Below, in pieces: positions 46,083 to 58,185 of a stretch of DNA of 64,000 nt. Position numbers and translations under genes: made by a program. Position 1 is the first letter of the stretch; each line of letters begins with the position of its first letter. The DNA comes from Parietaria judaica (lineage: Eukaryota > Streptophyta > Magnoliopsida > Rosales > Urticaceae): the NCBI GenBank assembly GCA_954871525.1, contig OX940868.1, positions 13,084,556 through 13,148,555 on the forward strand, given 5' to 3'. The notes under the pieces are model-generated. The model searched no databases, had not been told where the DNA came from, and saw nothing but the letters and a program-made list of their open reading frames with translations.

Positions 46083-46619
46083 AAAAAAATAACAGCGACA
46101 AAGTAACCAAACTGTGATTAATTGCATCGACGTATGCTCACTCTTATGGGCGTTTTTCAGAATGAATAAAAATTAATTTCGGTTCACAAACGCTCTCCGG
46201 AGGCCCATATTTCAAAACAAAAGAGGCCAAAAAAATGCAAAAACAATTATTTATTATTAAATAAATATTGAATAGGCTAGCGTGGCCTCGGGATACGAAA
46301 ATGTGGTCTCGAGCAAAAATGTGTGGCCAGCCACATCGTATTAGGCCACGTTGGGCCACGCACGCTAGGCTAGGCCACGTTAAGCGATGTTAAGCCACAC
46401 TAATCCACGCAGGGCCACACAAGTAATACTTAATTACTTAAAAGTCCATAACAAGTAATTATTAATTAATTAGAGGTCCCTGGACCCTCTTATTAATAGA
46501 AGCTCATTATGAACAAACACTCAAACGCTCTACATAGCGATAAACACTATTTTCTATCTTCTATATATATAATTCGGTTAATACGACCGGCTAACATCGG
46601 AGCAGAGAATCTAGCTAGA
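46083..46619. other. Intergenic sequence with a GGCCACG-rich patch
   Basis: Between 46280 and 46420 the words GTGGCC, GGCCACGTT and TAAGCCACAC recur irregularly, giving a locally GC-richer patch. No gene. It may be the edge of the retroelement relic that follows. Confidence 0.4.
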
Positions 46620-47061
46620 GCAGAAGCGTCCGATCGCCGACCTGCCCTACAGAGGTTCCGACCCTCTGCGGTCACCGACCTATATCCCGAGTCTTAGGAC
46701 TTTGAGGTAATGGGTCGGAGGACCCGATTCCGGTCCGACAGTAAGCGGAAGGTTCGATCAGGGTACGATCGTCGACCTACCCAACGGAGGTTTTGGTTCT
46801 CAACAGTCGCCAACATATATCCCAAGTCTTATGACTTTGTGGTAACGAGTTAGAGGACCCAGTTCTGGACCGACGGTAATAGGAAGGTCCGATCTACTGG
46901 ATCCTAGAGTCTAAGCCCAAGCTTAGAGATAGAGGCGTATGAGCTTGCTCACGAGAAGGTTCCATCGCCGGCTCACTGTATGAATCACCGACTCCCTAGA
47001 GGAAGGTCCGAGCGTCGTCCGACTCTCGTCTCCGGCATCCTTCCCCCGAGGAATCGCCGAC

Positions 47062-47463
47062 TGTGACAGTCACTAATCCCGTGAGCCACGAGGGTAAGAC
47101 CGGGTAAGCTGTACAGTCCTACATCGCCTGGGCAAGGGGATGTGCTGATGAGACGTTCCCGAGACTGTGCAGGTATGGGACTGCACGATTATCGGAGATC
47201 ATACAGGTATGGGACTGTATGGTCGAAGAGGCTTAAATGAATTGATTGGTACTACCTATGTCAACAAGATGCATATTTTTTTTCGTGAGCCCGTTCATAG
47301 GAACTCTAAAGTTAAGCGTGCTTGGCATTGGAGCAATCCTCGGATGGGTGACCACCTGGGAAGTTTCTCGAGAAGCGTGCGAGTGAGGACAAAGCACGCT
47401 GAAAAGACTCGTGTTGGCCTATGAGGACAGTCGTTGACTCGATTGAGCAGCCGGGGCATTACA
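47062..47463 (+). mobile_element. Cassandra TRIM solo LTR (5S rRNA-derived), with 5-bp target duplication
   Basis: It starts TGTGACAGTCACTAATCCCG and ends GGGGCATTACA. It is flanked on both sides by CCGAC (47057-47061 and 47464-47468), a perfect 5-bp target duplication. Inside, 47287-47370 is clearly related to plant 5S rRNA: GAACTCTAAAGTTAAGCGTG, GGATGGGTGACCACCTGGGAAG. Cassandra elements are known for carrying 5S sequence with its polymerase III promoter in the LTR. No internal domain or second LTR follows, so this is a solo LTR formed by recombination. Confidence 0.88.
47287..47370 (+). ncRNA. 5S rRNA-like domain within the Cassandra LTR
   Basis: The polymerase III internal control region is recognisable: A-box-like AAGTTAAGCGTGCTTGG and C-box-like GGATGGGTGACC(A)CCTGGGAAG. 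The 5' third of 5S is only weakly preserved, so it would not make functional ribosomal 5S RNA. Transcription by polymerase III is possible by family analogy. Confidence 0.7.
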
Positions 47464-47879
47464 CCGACTCACCAGAGAAAGGTTCAAGCATTGTCCAACT
47501 TTCGTCTCGGCCTCCGGCTTGCCCAAGCAAGCCCAGGTACACACCCCCTTACGCCGACCTTGAACTACGTGATAACCTGATGTCACTTGGCTTTAACTGG
47601 GTACGTAGGCAACCTCGCCATATGTGACGAGTTGCAACATCATATACTATCACCCCCACCTTTCCCCGATCGTCGACCTACTCTAAGGAAGTTCAGTTCT
47701 ACGCGGTCATCAACCTGTAACCCGAGCCTAGTCCATTTCCAGGCTCTACGGTAACATGTGCAAAGGACCCGGTTCTTGGCCAACGGTTAGCGGAGGGTCC
47801 GATCCGCCAGACACTACAAGGACAGTGAATCAAACATCTAGCTCAGAAAAAAGTTAACAAACGACGATGGGCCCGACGA

Positions 47880-48540
47880 GCGGCATAAACACACTTTTTT
47901 TGTCACAATAAAAATACACACATATATATAAAACTGTTAAGGTCGGATTTCGTCAAATCTCTCATTAACACAACTCATGCCGTTTTCTCCTAAAATTACA
48001 TAAAATGGAGGCAAGAAGATTCGTTGAACGACAGTCAACGAAGGAACGCGCCCGAGCAGATATCATCCAGCGACCAGGTTCAACCCGAGCAAGTACTTCC
48101 TCGCAAGATGTCATCGGAATACTTGCTTGCATGAGTCCATCGCCGAAGAGCTTCCTCGCACAGAAGCCCATCGGAAGGATCTCGGCGAATTAATGAAGAG
48201 ATAAGCCAAAATTGCAAGAATAAAGGAGAATCAGTTAATCAGTGAGGAAATCATGGAGTTGACTACGTATTCAAGGGAAGTCAGCAACAAATCAAGCGAG
48301 ATGAAGGGAAAACCTAGCGTGATTAAAGGAACAAGAATGGAAACAATCATATCAAACCCTAAGGCTATAAATACACATGTAAAGCCTCAAATGAAGGCAT
48401 TCACGATTCACAAGTCATTCGGTTATTCAGTCATTCTTGTGGTATTGAGTCTCTAGTCTTATAGTGACTTCAATAGTAGCAAGATCCTAAAGAGTCTGTC
48501 AATCCATTGTATTACGAGTCTTTCATTTGTCCGAGCTATT
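47880..48540 (+). repeat. LTR-like relic with TATA box
   Basis: A TATA box in GGCTATAAATACACATG (about 48362-48378) is followed by a CATTC-rich leader and the polyadenylation-like segment TCAATCCATTGTATTACGAG. A 62-codon Arg/Ser-rich frame (48005-48193) precedes it. The layout is that of U3-R-U5 of a gypsy LTR. It adjoins the repeat-bearing relic upstream and may be the same old element. Confidence 0.4.
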
Positions 48541-49010
48541 AAACGGAAGAAACCGAGCCCTATCAAAATATAATAAAACAGAAATATTCAACCCACTATT
48601 ATTACTCGTGTCTGTTTTATTATCTTTCAGACTGAAAAAAAGCGGTAAAACCGCCCTCAACAAAAACAATAGTACTGGAGGAACATCCGCTGCCTCTATC
48701 CAATTTTACTTCTTCTTTATAATTATCGTTTTTTTTTACTAAGACAGTTGACTATTAAGTATATTTCTTATCGAAGATCCTTACAAATAATCACCGAAAT
48801 GATCAGCATCCCATAAATCCGTAATTGAATCAGAAATAGATGTTAACTTTTAATAGAAGACCCCACCCAGAGTTTCTCGCAGAAAATTATTGAGAAATTG
48901 AAAAACTAGAGGAGACTGACAAAACCATTAATTATTTATTATTTATTATCTACAATAAAATAAAATAAAAAGCGAAAATAGAAATGTTGGCTTATTTATT
49001 ATTATCCCAT
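48541..49010. other. Upstream region of the PIRL gene
   Basis: AT-rich sequence without a gene. It includes a short frame (48527-48742) of no recognisable family. Confidence 0.4.
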
Positions 49011-49151
49011 TATTTATATATAATGCTCTAGTCTAATCTGTAAGAGAGGCCAATATCAGCACATAGACAAAACTCTCCAAAAAAATAAACTGTATATTTA
49101 CAAATCTCTCTCTCTCTCTCTCTCCTCTCTCAGCAAAAGGGAGAAACCGCC
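49011..49151 (+). promoter_or_regulatory. PIRL gene promoter core and CT-rich 5' UTR
   Basis: TTATTTATATATAATGC (about 49009-49025) supplies a TATA box. A CT dinucleotide run (about 49108-49129), common in plant 5' UTRs, lies just before the ATG at 49152 (GCCATGG context). Confidence 0.6.
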
Positions 49152-51893
49152 ATGGCTGTGATACCCGAGAAGATCGTGGAGACGGTCGAGGAAATCATGA
49201 GGATATACAAGTCGCTACCGCCCAGGCCTCCCATTGAGGAGGTGGAGGCCGCGAGGACCGTCGTGAAGTCGGTCGACGCCGACGAGCAGGCCAAGCTCGA
49301 CGAGATCGCAAGCCACCGCGCGCCGCCGGAGCTCCCGCGCGAGCTCTTCGCGGTGCTGCAGGAGGTGCGCCGCAACGTCGTGCTGCTGCACAGCTTCGAG
49401 CAGCGGCACGAGGCGGCGCGCGTGGTGGAGGTCGAGCGCCGGTTCCAGATCTTCGACGATCTGATCCAGCGCGCCTCCGACGTCGTATCCGGCGACGGGG
49501 ACCGGACGCCGCGGCCGGCGAGCTTCTCCGTCGGGGCGGTGGAGAAGGCGGGGGGCGGAAACGTTGGCGTCGCGGCGGCGCCGGTGATTGGCGACGAGAG
49601 CTTGGTGGCGCGGAAGGTGAGGAAGGGCGAGAGTAGAACGTTGGAGAGCTTGGAGAGGAATGGAGGTGGAGCCAAGGGTTTGGAGAGGAGTAATTCGGCC
49701 AAAGCTTCGTTCTTCACTTCAGGTACTTGCTTGTGTTTTGCTTGATTCTAGAGATAATTCGCCATGGAATTGATGGAAGAGTTTGCATTGTGCTTGAAAA
49801 TGGCCATGGTCTTGGTGAATTAGACATCTTTTTTTCTGCGTTTTCAATTGAAAATGTTTCTTCTTCTTTGGTTGAAAATGGTTCGTCGTTCCAATTATAA
49901 AAGCTTCTCTTGTTTTGGCAACTAAATTAGACTCAAACTTTAGAGCTTACCAGTTGCTTTGCCTTTACATAACAAAACTCTTGATCTTGTTCGTCGATGT
50001 CTCTTTGGTTTCATGATTTCTCTGCTGAGATTTTGCTTACCATTGGAGTTGTTATGTAGATTGTGTTTGATAATTCTGTAGTCAATACCATTTTCGTGGG
50101 AGAATTTCTCGAGGACCTTCACATGGTTGCTCACATCCAAGAATTTTGCGCATGAAAGTATATTTTATATGCAATAGACTGGGTCTTAGTTTAGAGTGGA
50201 CCTTTCTGAATACGTGTATTGAATTACCAAGAATCTTCTGTGGATAGAACTATACTCGCTGATTCTTATTGGTCAAAATGATGTTAAATTAGGCTGATAT
50301 CTTAAGTGAATTTAGGCTTACAATCGATGGAACGGCTAATCTATCCCAATGCTAACTAGGGTCTACCTTTTTTCTGCCTACGAGAGCAAAAGAGACGTGG
50401 CGTTTCGTTTGTGAAAAGTAATAAATAGATCATTGATTCTCTATGTTTCTCTTAGCTGGAAATGGAAAAAGCTTTTTCATAGGTTGTAGGTGTGGCAAGA
50501 GAGATGTATTACCAATTAAAAGCATATCGTTTCGTACTTCAGAATTATATTTTGCGTGATCGGGTCTTTATTCTGTGTTTAACGCGCTCTTGCACTTTGA
50601 ACCTAACGTTATGCAGGGGACAATCAGAAATTGAGTCTGATGAAGGTCGCAGCGCTCATTGAGAACACCGCAAAGTGTGGATCAGTAGTTCTCGATCTCA
50701 AAGGAAAGTTGACGGATCAAATGGAATGGCTTCCCGTCTCGATCGGAAAATTGTCTGACATCACCGAACTTGATTTATCTGAGAACCGGATTATGGCTCT
50801 TCCACCCACTATTTGCCGTCTCAAAGCCCTAACAAAACTCGATATCCACTCAAATCAACTCATTAACCTCCCAGACAATTTCGGCGAGCTAAACAACCTC
50901 ACCGACCTTGACCTCCACGCCAACAGGCTAAAGTCATTACCAGAATCTTTCGGGAACTTGAAAAAGCTCAGTAACCTTGACCTCAGCTCAAACGAGTTGA
51001 CCCACCTGCCCGAGATAATAGGCCATTTGTCAAGTCTGAAGAGACTGAGCGTCGAAACAAATGAGCTCGAGGAATTGCCTTATTCGATAGGGTCTTGTAC
51101 AATGCTGTTGGAACTGCGCTTGGATTTCAATCAGCTACGAGCTCTTCCTGAGGCAGTTGGGAAAATCGAGTCCCTTGAGGTGATCACTCTCCACTACAAC
51201 AGAATCAGTAGATTACCCACAACCATAGGCAATCTCGCCAATTTAAAGGAACTCGATGTCAGCTTCAACGAGCTCGAAAGTCTCCCCGAAAACCTTTGTT
51301 TTGCCACAAGTTTGCGGAAACTGAATGTGGGCAAGAACTTTGCGGATTTAAGAGCCTTGCCTCGGTCGATTGGGAACCTCGAGATGCTCGAAGAATTGGA
51401 TATAAGCGACAACCAAATTACCTATTTACCCGACTCCTTCAGGCTCCTGACTAAACTCCGGACTTTCCGTGCGGATGAGACGCCCCTTGAGATCCCACCG
51501 AGGCATGTAACCAAGCTTGGTGCCCAGGTAAAAATCTTTGACATTTCACTTTGTTAACCATTGCAACTTGCACAGTTACTCGAGGGTGTTTTTATCAATT
51601 TTGTTACTGAAATCGTAACGAAATACTAAATATGTCCAATTGCGGATCAATTTTTGACAGAAGTCCTTCAAGATCACGAGAAACATAAAAAACTTTCGAA
51701 AATGCCTCTCAGTACATGTTAACCCGTGCTCTCTCCCTCTCTGTCAAGTTATTAACGAGGTTTTTTTTTTCGGAATTTGCAGGCAGTTGTTCAGTTCATG
51801 GAAGATTATGTGGTGAAGAGAGAGACGAAGATCAAGCCGTTGAAGAAGAGCTCGTGGTTCTCGTGTTGCATAACGCCTCAAACAGCTAGTTAA
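49152..51893 (+). CDS. Plant intracellular Ras-group-related leucine-rich repeat protein (PIRL4/5-like)
   Basis: Three exons: 49152-49722 (donor CAG/GTACTT), 50617-51527 (acceptor TATGCAG, donor CAG/GTAAAA) and 51783-51893 (acceptor TTTGCAG). The phases join cleanly to 530 residues, close to known PIRL4/5 lengths. The N-terminal 190 residues form a helical, acidic domain (IPEKIVETVEEIMRIYKSLP; LPRELFAVLQEVRRNVVLL) with a Ser/Gly-rich tail. About eleven 23-residue repeats follow (residues roughly 213-485) of the pattern LxxLPxxIGxLxxLxxLDLSxNxL. They are similar to animal SHOC2/Ras-group LRR proteins. The C-terminus ends KSSWFSCC plus nine residues. PIRLs are cytoplasmic scaffold-type proteins, some needed for pollen development; the biochemical partner is unknown. 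Exon 1 is GC-rich compared with the rest. The gene appears intact. Confidence 0.93.
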
Positions 51894-52330
51894 AACAAAG
51901 AGCACATAAATTTGTTCCGGTTATGCCCTTTCTTCACTTCAAAATCATTTTGTTTATTTATTAATATTATTAAATGCATTGTGAAAGAGCATGTATATAT
52001 ATTTACATGATCTTTATGTAATAATATGTGTATGAAATATTGTTTCAGAAACTCGTGTTAATAGATAGTCCACGCTCGGTAACCCTCGAAATCGGCATTT
52101 TATTATTAATAATAATAAAAAGGAAAGTCGTCTTGTAAAATTTGCATTTGAGTCCCCAGGCTTATCCTTTTGCCAGCTCAGCTCTGACGTCATCCTGGCA
52201 AAAAAAGACAAGGAATCTTGGAGTTGAAATTTTATTGTTTTCCAGAAAGGGAAAGCGAACAGATCAGATATAGCTGGGCTGGGCAAATAATTAATCTATC
52301 ATATCATTTTAAGCTTCGGTAAATCATTAA
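51894..52330. other. 3' region of the PIRL gene
   Basis: T-rich 3' UTR and downstream sequence. AATATTATTAAATG and TATATATATTTACATG could contribute near-upstream polyadenylation signals. No further gene is seen. Confidence 0.4.
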
Positions 52331-52745
52331 TAATCAAGGTTTTAAATATCGCTTGTCGATGTCGTTTCGCACTTTACATTTTACGGATATATCGCTTGTC
52401 GATTGGTATCTCATAGGTAAATCGATGGATATGTCGATGGGTATATCGTTTTGCAATCCTCATAAAAAGATTTTTGATGGGCATGCCGATGGATATTCGA
52501 AAAATTTAATACCTTAATTTATTATTAAATGAACCAAATCTTCAGCACTCAAAATACAACTTGAATCAACCAAACTTCTCTCAAAATACAACTTGAATCA
52601 ACCAAACTTCTGGTAACTCCCTTTTAAGCTGCTGCATTGTTAGATATATTATTCAGGGTATAAATAAGTTGTATTATGTATATAATTTGTATTAGATATA
52701 TTAATCAGTATATACATAAGTTGTATTATATATATAATCTGTATT
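52331..52745. repeat. Diverged ATCGATGGATAT-type repeat with two local tandem arrays
   Basis: TATCGCTTGTCGAT, ATCGATGGATATGTCGATGG and GGGTATATCG recur at 52345-52500. A perfect 32-bp tandem duplication follows (52548-52579 and 52580-52611, CTCAAAATACAAC ... AAACTTCT). Then come two imperfect copies of GTATAAATAAGTTGTATTA, about 60 bp apart (52655-52740). Confidence 0.7.
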
Positions 52746-55129
52746 ATTAGTCAAGTTTACATATGTAAAGAGGTACACATTTACGTCGGAATGTTTGTTT
52801 AAACTTGGGACTCTTTGTTCGGTATGTGTGTATAACCTGATTAATAATATTAGTTTTTCTTATAATATGACATCTTCGTGTAATTCTATTATTTTTAAAG
52901 TGTTAATATACCAAAAATACGAACCTCTATCATTTTCACTATAATTCTAAGCCAATGTAGTGGTTTCACTATTTTTCGTACTAAAACTTTTGATCCCCCT
53001 CTTAGTATGAAATTGATTTTTGAAGGAAATAAAAAATACCAGATTCAGATTTCTCAAATCCTCGCACTTGAACGATTTGTAAACTCTAAATTTGATTGTT
53101 GATATTTTTTTACCGTTCCATTTTTTTGGTATTGGAATTTTCCCGTTCCGTCTATTAAAATATCCATATTCATAGTTCTCATTTTTAAAAATATAAATAA
53201 TCTTCTAAAAAAAAAAGTGTCTAACTCAATTCTACTAATTTTTCAATCCAACCCTCCCAATTTCTATTAAAATTTCAAACAAACCTCATATATTTCCCCC
53301 CTCCTAGTATAAAGTTAGTATTTTTAATATAACAAAAGGGGGGTTCGGAATTTCCAAAAAACTGCCCCATTTATTGGACTCGTAAACTTTAAATTTGGCG
53401 GTTGAGATTTTTATTTGTCAAAAAAAAGATGCAAAAGTTAGTCTTTTAGTTAAAAAGGAGCTTGAAGGTTGGACAGCTGTGTTTGGTGACAAGAAAAGAA
53501 AGCGTCTTAGGTAGCATTAATGAATAATACAACACACTATCGGTGACAGTTGGATCTCTCGCCTTGCACCTCTTCATTTTTCAATTATCTTCGTTTTTCC
53601 ACACAAAATATAACATTATTACAATCTAGATTTTACATTCCGGAACCCGGAACTGCCCAAGGGTTTAATTATACTACGGACGCACATCGCTAGAGTTTTT
53701 TTTTATATATAGTAAAATTGATAATCGATTATGCCGATATGATTTTACGAAATATGGTATAGGCAAAGCCTATACGTATATTGATAAGATTTTTCTTAAA
53801 TAATATTATTCTGACATATTTATTATAATTACTAATTATTTATTAATTAAAAAATTCTATTATAAAGATAACATTATTCTTAGCATAAAACTATAAATAG
53901 TTATTTATCGTATAAATAATAAAACCATATCGAGTTATTTTTGCATCTGCATCTTTTTATAAGGTGAATTCCAATTCAATTCACTGGCGAGTTTCGCTAA
54001 GTTTTTTCATTGAGTTTAAATTTACGATTTCTAAATCGAAAAAAAAAATGTTACCCGTGACTTTTTGCGGGTCCTGAAACCATGTTATTTTATGCCACGG
54101 TTTTTGTAGAATGGATAATTCTTGGTCATGAAGTTTGAAACAAATGAACCCTTTTCAACGATTTTGATCTCATCTTATCAAAGAGAGGCCCAAGAAAATC
54201 CACCTTGGAAATTGTTGACCAAAAAGAAAAGAAATTTGTATCACGAAGATTAGTACATAATTAGGTAATTATAGTTGACTTGATTATGGAGCTTCTTATT
54301 GTAGTTTTTTCTTTTCTTTTCTTATTCTTTACGGCTTTCTTCTTATTTAAAGTCAAAATCAAGGAAAACGAATCTTTTATTTGTCTTTATTATTGATATA
54401 TTATTTTATATTAGTATTTATTATCCAAAAGACTAAACTGGTTTTTAAGACTTAATTATAATGTAGTTGTAGTAGTTTTCTAATTCTTACGTACATAATA
54501 GATTGTCAAACTTTGAAGCATTCATCTTACATTGGTTATAAGTTTGTGACGTTAAATAAATCCTAAATATGATTTATATATCTGTTACGTACTTAGAGTT
54601 TTGTATAAATAATATATATATTTTTTATAATATTACTAATATATATCGTAAAAAAAGTCAAAATAAAATATGTCAGCACTTCTACCTGGTTTTAGATCCT
54701 CTAAAGCAACAAAATTATCTATTTTACAAATTCCAACAAAGAGTTAAACTTAACATAGAATCTCATTTTTTTCATATTTCTTAATAAGATTTAGCCAAAA
54801 AAAAAAAAAGGAAAATTCATGGAAAGTTCTACACAGCAAACATCATTCAAAGGATAATAATTATTTAAGAAAAAAAAAGGCAAAACTCACAACTCTGCAG
54901 CTTAGGGGATTGTTACATAACAGAGCAGAACTTGACAAAATAAAGTGAATAAGTACAAAATCAGTGTAGTACTACAGGGTGTCAAGTGCATTGGCTGAGG
55001 TGTAACATTAATTAAATTATATATATAAATATTAAGGAAAAAAAAATTTATTTAGGATCTGAGAATGTGAAAATGTCCCATGAGATTGCAACCAAGTAGG
55101 GTATCTAATAGCTAAGCCCATGTTGTGTG
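52746..55129. other. AT-rich intergenic sequence
   Basis: No gene was found. A 71-codon frame at 54569-54784 is low complexity. A short stretch at 54000-54110 (TGAATTCCAATTC, ACCCGTGAC) has no assignable family. Confidence 0.5.
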
Positions 55130-56161
55130 CAGGGGCGGACCCATGTGTTAGTAGGGGTGGCTTATGTCACCCCCAGATTTATAAGAAAAAATTATTATAC
55201 TGGTATTTTAAATTGAAAATATTAAAAATAGGTTAAGTCCTCTCTCTCATGTAGACTTTGTCACCCTCAACATTCTTCAATAACCCTCAATTTGTCTCCC
55301 TCAACTTTTTTAGAAGAATATGAACAGATGGAAAGAAAAAAAAGAGTTGCAGAAAATAGTGTTTTAGTCGAAATGTCGAATGAACGAGGAAGATGAAGTT
55401 GTCAGATTAAAAATATTAATTTTATTTTTTTAATTACTTATTTGTCTTTCTTGGGTTGCGTGAGTGATTTTAAATTTTTAATTGATATGTTATTTGATGG
55501 ATTGATTACTTTTTGCACACCACTCCATTCATACTGACATTGCCACATTGTTGTTTACTTTTTCACATAACTATTACAAAAAATGATTTATTTTTTTATA
55601 TACTTCATTATATATAAGTAAAGAATCAGTATAGAGACTAGAGAGACACCATTATCTAATTATAATATTTCCTTAAAAAAAAACTATAGCATTATATATT
55701 TATACGGCAGATTTCAAATAGAAACATTTTTTAAAATCTGTTAATTTTTATTGATTAATAATTAGTATATTTCATTAACTATTTTCAATAATATTTTATA
55801 CCTATATATTTGTGTTATACCCATAACATATTATCGGCATAATCGGTTTTTTTAGAGTTATATAAGAACTCACACAATATACATATATTGTCCTTATATT
55901 TGTAAAATTGAACTTCCGAGTAGTTGGCCGTAAGCGATTTTTAAAACATTGACGATAACACCGATATAATTATAATACCTAAAACACTACATATATAATA
56001 TTTTGGTATTGATTCAATCATAGAAAATTTCCGTAATAAAAAAACAAGTCCTATTTTGATGTAATTATACGCTTTGAGATATTATTAATTATTAATTATA
56101 ATTTAATTGGTCTTTAATTATCGTTCGCCACCCCCGAAGTCATTTCCTGGGTCCGCCCCTG
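55130..56161. mobile_element. hAT non-autonomous element with 8-bp target duplication
   Basis: The left end CAGGGGCGGACCCATG and right end CCTGGGTCCGCCCCTG form terminal inverted repeats that continue imperfectly to GGGGGTGGCGA. GTTGTGTG flanks both sides exactly (55122-55129 and 56162-56169), the 8-bp target duplication typical of hAT. The 1032-bp interior is AT-rich and has no transposase, so it depends on a transposase in trans. Confidence 0.9.
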
Positions 56162-56169
56162 GTTGTGTG

Positions 56170-57840
56170 GGTAGAGGAAATTCCCACATGCCTTTGTTTC
56201 CCTATACAACATTTATTTATTGCACTTTTCAGTTTCTTCAATACAAAATTCATTTTTAAATTTGTACAATTTCATATGTAATGAATCTAATCGCGTAATT
56301 TGATCGGAATCGAAATTACCATTCTCGAAAAAATATTGAAAAAAAAACTGAGCATCAATTCTCATTGTGATTTTTATGAAATGCGAAATTTTCGGCTTGC
56401 ATTTTTAAGTGAATTTTTATATAAACTATAGATAATATATATGTTATATCTAGATTTGATGGACTTAATTAATAATAAGACTGATGAAAAACAGGTTTAG
56501 AAAAAAAAATATAAAATACTAAATCAAAATAAAATATATGCAGCTATAATTTCAAATAATATGTTTTCAATTATTTGTGGATGACCTCTACATTTTGAGT
56601 TTAGGATTTTTTATTTTTCAAAAAAGTCATTGTCTTCAACATTGTATATTGAATGCTGGTTTTGTACTTGCAGATAATTCTATTTTTATTACCAATACGA
56701 AGTAGAATTCTATGTCAGAAGATAACATAAGATACAAAACCTTTAATGGTATAGAAATTAGTTAATATTTTTTTAAAAGAAAATAATAGCAAAAACTAAC
56801 ACTTTATTTTTAATTTAGATGTTAATTTAAGAATGGACCTTTGAGGGATCTCAATTAATGTGCTACATGTTTGCACGTGCACCTCGGTGGGATAGCTCAT
56901 AATGAAATTTTCAGACATTTTGTAATTGTTAAATCATGAATTCTCCATATTCACCTTCCCAAAGATCCACACGTGTGCGTTTGCTTGCCATGTTGGCAAC
57001 TAGTTATGGCAAATTAGCTTAAGTTAATGTGTGCAAAGTAGTGTATCAACAAAAATGTATAACTTTTTAAATTTGGAATCAAATTGTGCATAAGAGAATT
57101 TTAATTTGAAAGTAAAAAAATTGAAGACACACCAAAAATTTGAGGCGAAAATATGAAAATTTTATATAATTTTGTGTTCAAGTATTTTACATAAATATTT
57201 CTAACGAATTCCTGATTCATTTGAATGGATTCAAGATTACAATATTACGGCGGTAAGAGTTCGACATTTAATTTATAATTTTGTTTAGTGTCAAGAAGAT
57301 TGAACTCAATATTTTAAAAAGACTAAATATAGGCAAAACGTATCTTGAAGTACATAAAATCCCACGACATATCCCTAATCATATTTTGCCGTAGTAAAAG
57401 TATTAAAGATAATTTTTTTCTGTCACCGAAAGTTTCAATTAGCTTCAGTTATGACTTATCGGTGTAAATTGTCACTTTCTTACACGACCATGTATTCCAC
57501 TTTCCCCCAAATTTAGAGACGCTAACTCCGAAGTCAGAGTTTGTAACCCCATATTTGGGGTTAGCATCTCCGACTCCATTTTTATTTTATCAAACGAACC
57601 CTAGATCTTAACGGATGACATAATTGTTATTAACTCCGTTGTAGGATACTAACCCTAAATTTGAAATATGTGAGATGGGCTTGTAAGAAGGTGACAAGTG
57701 ACATTTGACGGACGAGTCATAACAAAACCCACTTGAAACTCACCGCGGCAAAAGAAGATTAGGAATGAGGCGTGTGATTCAAAATACTTTTATTTTACCA
57801 GCATTTTACTTACTCTTCTAAAAATGAAGATTTAAAGAAA
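56170..57840. other. Intergenic sequence upstream of the E3 ligase gene
   Basis: No gene. A short perfect hairpin AACCCCATATTTGGGGTT lies near 57548. TTAACTCCG and CTAACTCCGA words around it suggest a small MITE remnant. Confidence 0.4.
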
Positions 57841-58185
57841 TTGAACCCTAAAAGCATCTTGGTTAGGCTCAATAGAGGCCCAAATCAGATTCACAAACCG
57901 ATTGGGCCTAGAGAGCCCAATTTCGTTACAGGCTCGTTGAGGATAAAAGCCCAATCGCCATTACAACACTCTGTCTTCTCTCTTACTCACTCCCAGCGAT
58001 CATCGACATTGGCCGATTCATCTGTGAGTCTTCATTTCCGATTATTGATTTCAACTCTCTCGCAGTACATCCTGTTTTGCTTAGATTCTTGTGTGTGTAT
58101 GTACAGCTATATATACGTTTCATAGAAGCACAGAGACGAGAGATACATATACACACAGATATATATATATATATACACTTATATA

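Larger units (their letters stand above)
46620..47830 (+). repeat. Retroelement LTR relic with three 136-bp-class repeats, interrupted by Cassandra
   Basis: A unit (CGTCGACCTACCC ... TATATCCCGAGTCTTA ... GACTTTG.GGTAA ... GAGGACCCGGTTC ... GGAAGGTCCGATC) occurs at about 46634, 46770 and 47671. The first two are in tandem. The words AACTACGTGATAACCTGATG and GGGTACGTAGGCAACC (47564-47613) match the R-U5 style of the relic at 40670-40720. The Cassandra LTR at 47062-47463 splits it. Confidence 0.55.

Noticed and set aside
46740..46770. tRNA-like B-box (GGTTCGATC)
   Set aside because: No A-box or cloverleaf at the right distance; the word belongs to the 136-bp-class repeat.
49130..49717. 195-codon minus-strand frame
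   Set aside because: Antisense shadow of the GC-rich first PIRL exon.
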